A stretch of 64,000 bases of DNA, taken from the NCBI RefSeq assembly GCF_020329435.1, contig NZ_JAGKJK010000020.1:1-64000 (forward strand). Direction: 5' to 3'. Origin of the DNA: Bradyrhizobium hereditatis. GTDB taxonomy: Bacteria; Pseudomonadota; Alphaproteobacteria; Rhizobiales; Xanthobacteraceae. The translations under genes were made by a program, and so were the position numbers. The notes beneath the pieces are model-generated. The model did no database searches. It had not been told where the DNA came from and worked only from the letters and a program-made list of their open reading frames with translations. Of the stretch, positions 11,101 to 17,278 are shown one piece after another; positions within the stretch are counted from its first letter, which is position 1, and the number at the start of each line of letters is the position of its first letter.

Positions 11101-14100
11101 CTGCGCCTGATGGATCACCGTGCTCGGCGGTGCGCCTGATGTTTCCTTGCGCGTCGCCTCGGTATTCGCATCGAGCACGAGACAATCAAGCGCGCGCGCT
11201 TCCGCCAGCTTCTCGCCGCCCGCCAGCAGGATCTCGATGCCGCCGTCCTTCAGGATGCGCCTGACGCGCTCCAGCGGCCATTTCGGATCGAGCGGTACAT
11301 AGGCGCCGCCGGCCTTCAATACGCCAAGCAGCGCCACGACGAACGTCGGCGAGCGCTCGATCCACAGCGCGACCGGCACTTCGCGGGTCACGCCTCTACC
11401 AGAAAGCATATGTGCGATACGGTTCGACCTTTGCTCGAGGTCTGCAAAAGTCAGCGTCTCGCTGCCACACCGGACTGCAACCGCACTTTCCCTACCGGCC
11501 CTCGACGCGCGGTGAAGACTGATAATATCAGAGAATTCGAACGCGGCGGTCTGGCTCGATACGATCTGCCGGTTCGCATCATCGATGACGAAGTCTGCTA
11601 TCCGTCGTTCCGCATTATCAGCGATCTGGCGCAGCATCGAACCGAACTGCGCCACCAGCCGCGCGATTGTCGGACGGTCGAACAGATCGGTGGCGTAGTT
11701 GAATGTCGCCTTCATGCCTGAGGCGCCGTCTACGACGTCAAGCGCGAGATCGAAATGCGAGCCCGCGAGATCCATGATGTCGATCTCGGCGGTGAGCCCG
11801 TCGACACCGTCGAAACCGCGCGGCGCCGTCATGTAGTTGAACTTGGCCTGGAACAGCGGATTGTGGCCGCCGCTGCGTTCGGGCCTGAGGCCATCGACCA
11901 GCATTTCAAACGGAAGATCCTGATGCGACAGCGCTTCGATCACCGTTTCCTTGACCTGCTGCAGCAGGCTCGGGAACATTGCGTCATCGGCAATCTCGGC
12001 GCGCAGCACCAGCGTGTTGACGAAGCATCCGATCAGCCCTTCGAGTTGCGCGTGCCGCCGCCCCGCGACCGGCACGCCAACATGCAGATCGCTCTGCCCG
12101 GTGTAGCGGTAGAGCAGCGCCTGATACGCGCCGAGCAGCAGCATGAAGACGCTTACGCGATGTTTTGCGGCAATCGCCCGAAGCCGCGCAGCCAGCACGC
12201 CGTCGATTGCAAGGCCGATCGTATCCCCGGCATGACTTTGCGTTGCCGGACGCGGCCGATCGTGCGGCATAACCAGCACCGGATGCACGTCACCCAGTTT
12301 CGCGCGCCAATATGCGAACTGCCGATCGCCCTCGCCGTCCGCGAGCCAGCTTCGCTGCCAGGCGGCGAAATCCGCATATTGAATCATCTGTAACGGCGGC
12401 GCGCCTGTGTCTTGCCCGACGGCGGTGCGGTAGAGCCCAGCCAGCTCTTCGAGCATCACGTCGAGCGACCAGCCGTCGACGACGATGTGATGCGCAAGCA
12501 GCAGCAGCTCGTGCACTTCATCTGCGAGCTGAAGCAAGACCGCCCGCAACAGCGGTCCGTTCACGAGGTCGAACGGCTTGGCGAGTTCGGAGCGTCTGAG
12601 CTCCGCTGCCAATGCGGCACGATCGTTCGTGGCGTATTCGCGAAGATCCTTGTGCCCGACATCAACGGGCATTGCATCGTGAACGATCTGCGTTGCGCGA
12701 CCATCTCTGGCGGCGAACGTGGTGCGCAGCACCTCGTGACGCTGAACGATTTCGTCGATCGCGCGCGACAAGGCGGCATGGTCGAGCTTTCCCTTCAGCC
12801 GGATCGTGCTGGCAACCGTGTAGGCCGTCCCAGTGGGATCCATATTCCACAGGAACCACAGCCGCTCCTGCGCATGCGAGAGCGTCGTGCGATCGGCCGC
12901 CGCCGCCCGCGGGATCGGCGGCAGCGCCCGCGTGGCGGACCGCGCCAGACCATCGAGATGGCCTGCAAAGGCTGCGAGCGTCGGCGCGTCGAAGAAGCTG
13001 CGCAGCTCCAGTTCCACGCTGAAGCGTTCGCGGAGCGCAGCCGTGACCTGGCCGGCCGCGATCGAGTTTCCGCCCAGCACGAAGAAATCATCCTCGCGAT
13101 GCACGGCCCTGACGCCGAGCGCATCGCACCAGATCGAAGCAACGGCACGCTCGGTATCGGTCGCAGGCAGCGTCAACGGCGTCCCGTCGCGACGGCGTCC
13201 TCTCTCGAACACCATGAAACTGTCGAGCGTATTGTTGGCGAGGCGCGCCGCGCAGGCCGAGCGCTGCAGCTTGCCGCTCGTCGTCAGCGGCATTGCTTGC
13301 GAGTTCAATAGCACGACCACGGCCGGATATTCCTGCGCCTGGCGTAGCACCGCCTCGCCGATCGCATGCGCGAGCGCCTCGGGATCGCTGCGCTTGAGCA
13401 CGGTACGGCTGAACTCTGCCGCCACCCCAATGCCTTCCCGCCCGTCGATCTCGACCGCAAAAGCGGCAACCCGCCCCTTGCGGACCTGTTCGACGTCCGC
13501 TTCGACGGCCTGCTCGACATCCGTCGGATAGACATTCTGCCCGCGAACGATCAGGAGATCCTTTAGCCGGCCGGTCACGACCAACGCGCCATCCCTGATG
13601 AAGCCGACATCTCCCGTGCGCAGCCAGCGCACGCCGTCGCGCTCGACGAAAGCTTTGTGCGTCGCTTCGGGATTATTCCAGTATCCGAGCGCAACACTGG
13701 GGCCGGCAACCCAGATCTCGCCCACTTCGTCCGCCTCGGCCGCGGCCGATCCATCGGTTCGCATGATGCGCGTGGCATGGTCGGCGGCCGTTTGGCCGCA
13801 CGCCACGAGTTCGGTGCCCGTATCACCGTTCGCAACGCGGCCCGCGGCGAGAGCCGTGGTATCGAGCGTGTAGCTGACGGTCTCGGCGCGAAGTTCGCCT
13901 GCGCTTACCAGCAGCGTCGCCTCGGCCAGGCCGTAGCAGGCGGTCAACGCACGCCGGTCGAACCCGGCCCGTGCGAACCGCGCGCCGAATCGCAGAAGCG
14001 TATTCTTGCGGACGAACTCCGAACCCGAGAATGCGAACTTCCAGCAGCTCAGATCGAGCCGGCCAATCGTTTCATCGGAAATACGATCGGTGCAGAGCGC

Positions 14101-14886
14101 ATAAGCAAAATCGGGCCCGCCGCTCATGGTGCCACCATGACGATCGATCGCCTCGAGCCAGCGCCGTGGCCGCTCGAGAAAATTGCGCGGCGACATCAAC
14201 ACCGCGGTAAAGCCCGTGAACAGCGGATTGAGCAATCCGCCGATCAATCCCATGTCGTGATAGAGCGGCAGCCAACTTACGAAGACATCGTCGGGCGTGC
14301 CGCCGGCCGCGGCCTGGATTGCCTTCTCATTGGCCGCCAGATTGCCATGCGAGACGCAGACGCCTTTCGGCTTCGATGTCGATCCCGAGGTGTACTGCAG
14401 GAAGGCGATGGTATTTGCAGCGGGCCGCGTCTCGCGCCATTCCGCGGCGAATTCAGGCGGGATCATATCGACCGCAATGATCTGGATATCGGTCAGTTCG
14501 GGAAGAGCGGCTTCCACGGCGGAGCGCAGCGCGGTCTCCACCAGAATGAAGCGAGGCGCGGCATCGCGCAGAATGCCATTGAGACGACCTGCATAGCGCT
14601 CAGGCCCGCCCTCCGGCGGATACGCCGGCACCGCGATCACGCCCGAATACAGGCACGCGTAGAAGGCTACAGCATAGTTGATCCCGCTGGGCAGCAGGAT
14701 CACCGCCCGTTCGCCAGCGCCGTTCAACGCCTGCAGCCGGGCCGCGACAGACCTTATCCGGGCATCGAGCGCGGCAAATGTCAGCTCGTCGGCGACATCG
14801 TCCCCTTCCAGGAAGCGCAACGCCACTTTATCCGGATGCAACGTGGCGTGTCCGCGCAATCGTTCGACAAGGTTGTCTCTATCCAT
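5125..14886 (-). CDS. Non-ribosomal peptide synthetase 1, lipo-initiating (FAAL-ACP-C-A(Asp)-PCP-E-C-A-PCP)
   Basis: About 3,253 residues. Rough domain positions: fatty acyl-AMP ligase 1-590 (YTSGSTSKPKG, WLPLYHDMGLIGG), carrier near 613 (FFVLGGNSI), condensation 675-1090 (HHIVVDGWS), adenylation 1120-1600, carrier near 1670 (FFELGGDSI), epimerisation 1735-2155 (HHLVVDGVSW), condensation 2200-2620 (HHHIFVDGWS), adenylation 2670-3120, carrier near 3200 (FFELGGHSL). The first A domain gives the code DLTKIGHVGK, the known aspartate signature. The second gives DIEFIGAIAK, which I cannot assign. The enzyme should load a fatty acid, add Asp, epimerise it to D and add a second residue. The start could instead be a GTG at 14910. 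It follows the TauD-like gene in the same operon and feeds NRPS 2. Confidence 0.95.
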   Translation of the reverse strand: MDRDNLVERLRGHATLHPDKVALRFLEGDDVADELTFAALDARIRSVAARLQALNGAGERAVILLPSGINYAVAFYACLYSGVIAVPAYPPEGGPERYAGRLNGILRDAAPRFILVETALRSAVEAALPELTDIQIIAVDMIPPEFAAEWRETRPAANTIAFLQYTSGSTSKPKGVCVSHGNLAANEKAIQAAAGGTPDDVFVSWLPLYHDMGLIGGLLNPLFTGFTAVLMSPRNFLERPRRWLEAIDRHGGTMSGGPDFAYALCTDRISDETIGRLDLSCWKFAFSGSEFVRKNTLLRFGARFARAGFDRRALTACYGLAEATLLVSAGELRAETVSYTLDTTALAAGRVANGDTGTELVACGQTAADHATRIMRTDGSAAAEADEVGEIWVAGPSVALGYWNNPEATHKAFVERDGVRWLRTGDVGFIRDGALVVTGRLKDLLIVRGQNVYPTDVEQAVEADVEQVRKGRVAAFAVEIDGREGIGVAAEFSRTVLKRSDPEALAHAIGEAVLRQAQEYPAVVVLLNSQAMPLTTSGKLQRSACAARLANNTLDSFMVFERGRRRDGTPLTLPATDTERAVASIWCDALGVRAVHREDDFFVLGGNSIAAGQVTAALRERFSVELELRSFFDAPTLAAFAGHLDGLARSATRALPPIPRAAAADRTTLSHAQERLWFLWNMDPTGTAYTVASTIRLKGKLDHAALSRAIDEIVQRHEVLRTTFAARDGRATQIVHDAMPVDVGHKDLREYATNDRAALAAELRRSELAKPFDLVNGPLLRAVLLQLADEVHELLLLAHHIVVDGWSLDVMLEELAGLYRTAVGQDTGAPPLQMIQYADFAAWQRSWLADGEGDRQFAYWRAKLGDVHPVLVMPHDRPRPATQSHAGDTIGLAIDGVLAARLRAIAAKHRVSVFMLLLGAYQALLYRYTGQSDLHVGVPVAGRRHAQLEGLIGCFVNTLVLRAEIADDAMFPSLLQQVKETVIEALSHQDLPFEMLVDGLRPERSGGHNPLFQAKFNYMTAPRGFDGVDGLTAEIDIMDLAGSHFDLALDVVDGASGMKATFNYATDLFDRPTIARLVAQFGSMLRQIADNAERRIADFVIDDANRQIVSSQTAAFEFSDIISLHRASRAGRESAVAVRCGSETLTFADLEQRSNRIAHMLSGRGVTREVPVALWIERSPTFVVALLGVLKAGGAYVPLDPKWPLERVRRILKDGGIEILLAGGEKLAEARALDCLVLDANTEATRKETSGAPPSTVIHQAQTAYIIYTSGSTGTPKGVAVSHGALANYVQALLQRLQPQPPSTMAMVSTVAADLGHTVLFGALASGVTLHLLSAEAVFDADAFAKVMRDGNIGILKIVPSHLRGLLQASRSADLLPRDAVILGGETCDAALLEDIRLLRPQCRILNHYGPTETTVGAVTHECETAYESGAVPIGLPLANLRAHVLDDALNEVPVGVTGELYIGGAGLARGYRGAAGLTAERFVPDPFGAAGERLYRTGDRVRCDRAGRLIFLGRSDDQIKLRGYRIELGEVGRAIKALQGIDDAVVIARAIGASGERQELVAYCVPGNGVTLQPEAIKQQLSAVVPDYMLPSHIIALQRLPLTANGKVDRKALPEPVEDKAAPSYAAPVGDTEEAIAAVWCEVLGRERIGRHDNFFELGGDSILSLQIIARLRKRGIRLTPKQVFGQQTVAGLATVAAVTARPAATKEKPDTKMLAGGDPAAGMRHLLPIQIRFFAEEIGNRNHWNQAVLLVPQTQLDWGTLRGALAAIAEQHDALRLRFKQVDGAWRAEQGPPPSPPELLWVRAGVVDSTEIAALASAAQESLSLSSGPLLRAVGMDLADGSQRLLIAIHHLVVDGVSWRILLEDLASAYDQLKQSDAVTLPPKSDSYASWGERLHSYSATAELADELPFWLDCSAGPSLPCDDDHDGVDLVVDGDEVSLVINAELTSRLLEEAPSAYRTQVNDLMLAGLARAVSRWSGHYDVTVELEGHGREDVFAGADVSRTVGWFTTAFPVRLQGGSNDDASLIKAVKEKLRAIPNRGLGYGVLRYLGSEAQRHALAQLAEPQIVFNYLGRFDGSLSQHFAFAPESAGPSRSATAPLRGWLNITGFVREGRLQLSFGYGRKRYRRETIERLAALYQTALRELVTHCCSGAFGLTPSDVALSGLGQADLDRLGATLDLRSVEDIYPLSPMQQGMLFHALRDGDNDAYVNQVGLELFGFDADKLRTAWQAVSNRHAALRTGFVWQNLSGAAQQVVHRHVTVPFVEEDWRPRAAALERSGERTELDAALAEVSRREREKGFDVAQPPLQRVRLIRLDDKRHWLIWTHHHIFVDGWSSARLVAEVLQHVRGDMLPAVQGSYRDYIAWLQGRDQAGAEKFWRDALAGLETPTLLANTLVANKASESEGHASIALAVNAELTDRLKAFAKRERVTLNTLIQAAWALLLRRHSGQSAACFGVTVSGRPAELAGAEEIVGLFINTLPIVDAPSPQASVGDWLRQLQEQNLALREHGWTPLYEIQRLAGHAGQTLFDSILVFENYPIDEGLRRTGESGPRLGRVDHVTPTNYALAVAVFAGSDRLSLEFNYDRARFDEAAIRRLRDMLHGLLERIAANADRALGELGSVADDEARRVLSWSSAAHPASPASYVGVVTHIEAQAAQAPSAVAIIWADQRISYGELNARANQLARRLRRWNIGADRLVGIALARSPEMMVALLAVLKAGGAYLPLDPDYPAERLAHMLRDSRARLILTQSALLEPLAPVLHETGVEACCIDEPSPPAGEDTGNLNIEIHPDSLAYAIYTSGSTGMPKGVAVSHGPLAMHCEAIGRLYRMTSRDREFQTASINFDIAHERWLVPLMTGGSLVLPSRPGLLIDDLVSEIERNSVTSIFLPPAYADQLSAALRQSRRRLAIRACIVGGEAWSDSGINALRQAADVDLLVNAYGPTETVIAPTAWLVDDAALTPGRAAPIGRPVGARWAYILDADLNIVPIGVTGELFIGGVGLARGYLKRGALTAERFIPDPFGDTGARLYRTGDLARWRADGVIEYVGRADQQVKIRGFRIELGEIEARLTEQRGVRAAAVVARESRTGRQLFAYVSGEPMLDGRALRESLVAILPEYMVPSTIVVLEQLPLTPNGKIDRRALPAPHEDAQARRGYEAPEDEIEIALAKIWAELLGVNRIGRHDHFFELGGHSLLAVRVLSRVSHEIGVSIPVSDLFVHPDLASFARVVSIRLIEQEFDAEELQDLIAEGQ

Positions 14887-14951
14887 CTTCTCGAATTCCT
14901 GTCCGGACACGACCCGAAAACTCTCACCTTGCGCGTGAGCGACGCTGACGA

Positions 14952-15920
14952 TCAGCCCTGCCGATGAGCTTCCGCCATCGCGACGATCACCTTGCGCGGC
15001 CCCTTGAATGGAGCGCGCGCGTGCGCGGTGAGCATGTTGTCGAGCATCACCACGTCGCCGGCCTGCCAGGGAAAGCTGATCTTGTGTTTCTCCAGGACAG
15101 CACGAACGGTGGACAGCGTTTCATCATCGATCGGGGAGCCGTCGCCGTAGAAAACGTTGCGCGGCAGATCGACTTCGTCGCCGACCACGTCGAGCAGGCT
15201 CTCGCGCACTTCGGGCTCAAGATTGGACACGTGGAACAGATGCGCCTGATTGAACCAGACCCACTCGCCTGTCACCGGATGTCGCGCGGTGCCCTGGCAG
15301 ACCTGGCGCGTACGAAGCTCGCCGTCTTCCTTCCACTCGCATTCGATGTCATGCCCGGCGCAGTAAGCTTCGACCTCCGATCTGGAGTCGGTGCCGAACA
15401 CCTGCTGCCAATCGACATCGAGGCCGTTGCCGTAATTCCGCACATACATCACGCCCTTCTCAGTGAACCGCTCTCGGATCGCCGCCGGCATATCGCGATA
15501 GATCGCGCGACTGTCGGCGATCGGTGTCTCGCCGCCCTCGAGCGCCGGCTGCATGCAATAGAACCAGATCTTCATCGGCCAATCGCGCGTATAGGCCTGC
15601 TCGTTATGGAGCGGGATATGCTGGTGCGGTGGATATTCGGTGGAGGTGTAAACGCCGGAGGTGACCTGCGAACGCGGCGTCGATCCAAACTCATAGGTGA
15701 GCAGCGGATGACCGAAACCGGCCGCAAACGCCCGGAACGCATCAGCTCCATCGAGCGAGAAATCGCGAAACATGATGCCGCCGCAATCGGTGAGATGCCG
15801 ATCGATCGTGTCGCGCAGCAAGGGAAGCGCTTCGCCAAGCGGCTGCCCGACCGTATCGGCCTTGAGCAGCAACGGAAGGCGCTGGCCCTCAATGAGTGGC
15901 TGGACGGAGAATACGCTCAT
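14952..15920 (-). CDS. TauD/SyrP-like Fe(II)/2-oxoglutarate dioxygenase, probable aspartyl beta-hydroxylase
   Basis: A 322-residue TauD/TfdA-fold protein. The iron ligands are visible: the HxE pair in PLHNEQAY, the distal His in DNMLTAHAR, and a downstream Arg (GPRKV) that should bind 2-oxoglutarate. SyrP and related enzymes in NRPS clusters hydroxylate the beta carbon of carrier-bound aspartate. The first A domain of the adjacent NRPS carries an Asp code, so that role is inferred here; beta-hydroxyaspartate is a common iron ligand in lipopeptide siderophores. The ATG at 15920 is chosen over an upstream in-frame start because GGAGCGAGG precedes it. It overlaps the end of the thioesterase gene by 32 bp, consistent with coupling. 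Confidence 0.87.
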   Translation of the reverse strand: MSVFSVQPLIEGQRLPLLLKADTVGQPLGEALPLLRDTIDRHLTDCGGIMFRDFSLDGADAFRAFAAGFGHPLLTYEFGSTPRSQVTSGVYTSTEYPPHQHIPLHNEQAYTRDWPMKIWFYCMQPALEGGETPIADSRAIYRDMPAAIRERFTEKGVMYVRNYGNGLDVDWQQVFGTDSRSEVEAYCAGHDIECEWKEDGELRTRQVCQGTARHPVTGEWVWFNQAHLFHVSNLEPEVRESLLDVVGDEVDLPRNVFYGDGSPIDDETLSTVRAVLEKHKISFPWQAGDVVMLDNMLTAHARAPFKGPRKVIVAMAEAHRQG

Positions 15921-16644
15921 GATCCTCGCTCCGATGCAAACCAATCGATCGCCCCGATTGCCGGGACAGCGCGGCGCCGATCAGGTCGATCAGCTCAGCC
16001 TGCTGCGTGTGAATGAAGAAGTGATGTCCCGGCAGCATGTCGAGCCTGAACGACGCCGAGGTCTCCTGCCGCCAGGCCTCCAGCGCTTCATGACTGGTCT
16101 CGTCCTCAGTGCCGCCGAAGACGTGTACGGGGCATGGCAACTGATGCCGCGGCCGATAGACATAAGCGCCACACATCAGGAAATCGGCACGGAGCACCGG
16201 CAGCGCCGACCGCATCAGCTCCGCATTCGACAGCGCCTCATCCGGCGTTCCCCGCAGGTTGCGCAATTCGTGCAGCAGCGCCTCGTCGCTGAGCGGCAGG
16301 CGCCATTTGCTACCGTCTCGAACGGCCGGCGCCTCCGCGCCTGACGCAAAGAGAATGCTTGGCGCGGGCGCACCGTGATCGATCAGGCTATGCGCGAGCT
16401 CGAACGCAATCACCGCACCAAGGCTGTGCCCGAACAGGGCGTAAGGCCCGTCAAGCTGCGCGCCAAGCTCACGAGCGAGCTGAGATGCGAGCAAGCGCGG
16501 ATCGGTCGCGAGCGGTTCGTCCATGCGCGCGCCGCGCCCGGGCCACTCCACCGGGTGGACATCGACCCACGACGGCAGAAGCCTGCGCCACCGCGCATAG
16601 ATCATGGCGCTGCCGCCGGAGTAAGGCAGACAAAGAAGCCGCAT
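15889..16644 (-). CDS. Type II thioesterase (NRPS editing)
   Basis: A 251-residue alpha/beta-hydrolase of the GrsT/external thioesterase family. It has the N-terminal LPYSGGS loop, the nucleophile elbow GHSLG near residue 95, the acidic residue in FGGTEDETS, and the catalytic His in LPGHHFF. These enzymes act in the cytoplasm and remove wrong or stalled acyl groups from carrier proteins of a partner NRPS. It lies 21 bp after the MbtH gene and overlaps the dioxygenase gene, so it belongs to the same transcript and should serve NRPS 1 and 2. It does not replace the chain-terminating TE, which must lie off the left edge. Confidence 0.93.
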   Translation of the reverse strand: MRLLCLPYSGGSAMIYARWRRLLPSWVDVHPVEWPGRGARMDEPLATDPRLLASQLARELGAQLDGPYALFGHSLGAVIAFELAHSLIDHGAPAPSILFASGAEAPAVRDGSKWRLPLSDEALLHELRNLRGTPDEALSNAELMRSALPVLRADFLMCGAYVYRPRHQLPCPVHVFGGTEDETSHEALEAWRQETSASFRLDMLPGHHFFIHTQQAELIDLIGAALSRQSGRSIGLHRSEDHERILRPATH

Positions 16645-16665
16645 CGGAAGACTGGGCTCCGCTGA

Positions 16666-16893
16666 CTAGGACGACTGCTGTTGCGCCGTTTCGTCCATGA
16701 ATTTGCGCAAGCTGAGCGGGCGCATGTCGGTCCACACCTGTTCGATGTGATCGAGACATTCCTTCTTGCTGCCCGTCTTGCCGACAGCTTTCCAGCCGTT
16801 CGGAATTTCCTTGAATGTCGGCCAGATGGAGTATTGCTCTTCGTGATTGATAACAACGGTGAAGGTCACGTCGTCTCTGTCGAACACCATCAT
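16666..16893 (-). CDS. MbtH-like protein
   Basis: A 75-residue protein with the full MbtH signature: N-H-E-E-Q-Y-S-x-W-P near residue 15, P-x-G-W near 32, and C-L-x-x-I-x-x-x-W-T-D-M-R-P-L-S-L towards the end. MbtH proteins bind adenylation domains and help them fold and activate amino acids, so this one should support both NRPSs downstream. The start is the first of two adjacent ATG codons, preceded by GAAGAAGG. A longer reading from a TTG at 16926 would add an N-terminus not typical of the family. It is the first gene after the receptor terminator, so it probably has its own promoter, which would make it the first gene of the biosynthetic transcript. Confidence 0.95.
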   Translation of the reverse strand: MMVFDRDDVTFTVVINHEEQYSIWPTFKEIPNGWKAVGKTGSKKECLDHIEQVWTDMRPLSLRKFMDETAQQQSS

Positions 16894-17211
16894 TGGTTCG
16901 GCCCCTTCTTCAGAAAACGAAAGCAATGACGTTTGACTAAGTCAGAAGCAAATGATGGTCAAAGCAATAACGGCGCCGAAGTTTTTAATAGCTCCAAGGT
17001 GGCGATCACATGACACGATGCAACCTCCGCGCTTGCGCGCTGATGCGCGTGACAAGTCACTGATTTGCAAAACGATACGCGGTTTCTTGCGATTCTAGTT
17101 TGCGACAGCGGAACTATTTTCGAGATTCGAGAATCGGACACTAGCGTGAGGAGAATCTTTCATCGCATTGTCATCAATTTCGATAAGTGAACTTTTGCTG
17201 ACAATGCAGAT
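16894..17211 (-). promoter_or_regulatory. AT-rich upstream region of the mbtH-NRPS operon
   Basis: About 320 bp with no supported gene, more AT-rich than its surroundings, between the receptor terminator and the MbtH gene. A perfect 11-bp palindrome, TGACTAAGTCA, lies at 16934-16944, about 40 bp upstream of the MbtH start, where an operator would be expected. I could not identify a convincing -35/-10 pair by eye. Assignment as the promoter of the biosynthetic operon rests on position. Confidence 0.45.
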
Positions 17212-17246
17212 CAAAGAAAAACCGCCGCGGATGAGTCCGCGGCGGC
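17212..17246 (-). terminator. Rho-independent terminator of the TonB receptor gene
   Basis: Read on the minus strand, a GC-rich perfect 10-bp stem (17236-17245 with 17222-17231, 4-base loop) is followed by a T-rich run (17212-17221). It lies 30 bp after the receptor stop codon. It separates receptor transcription from the biosynthetic operon. Confidence 0.85.
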
Positions 17247-17278
17247 TTGAAGTGCAAGTGATGGGATCGGCGCTGTGT

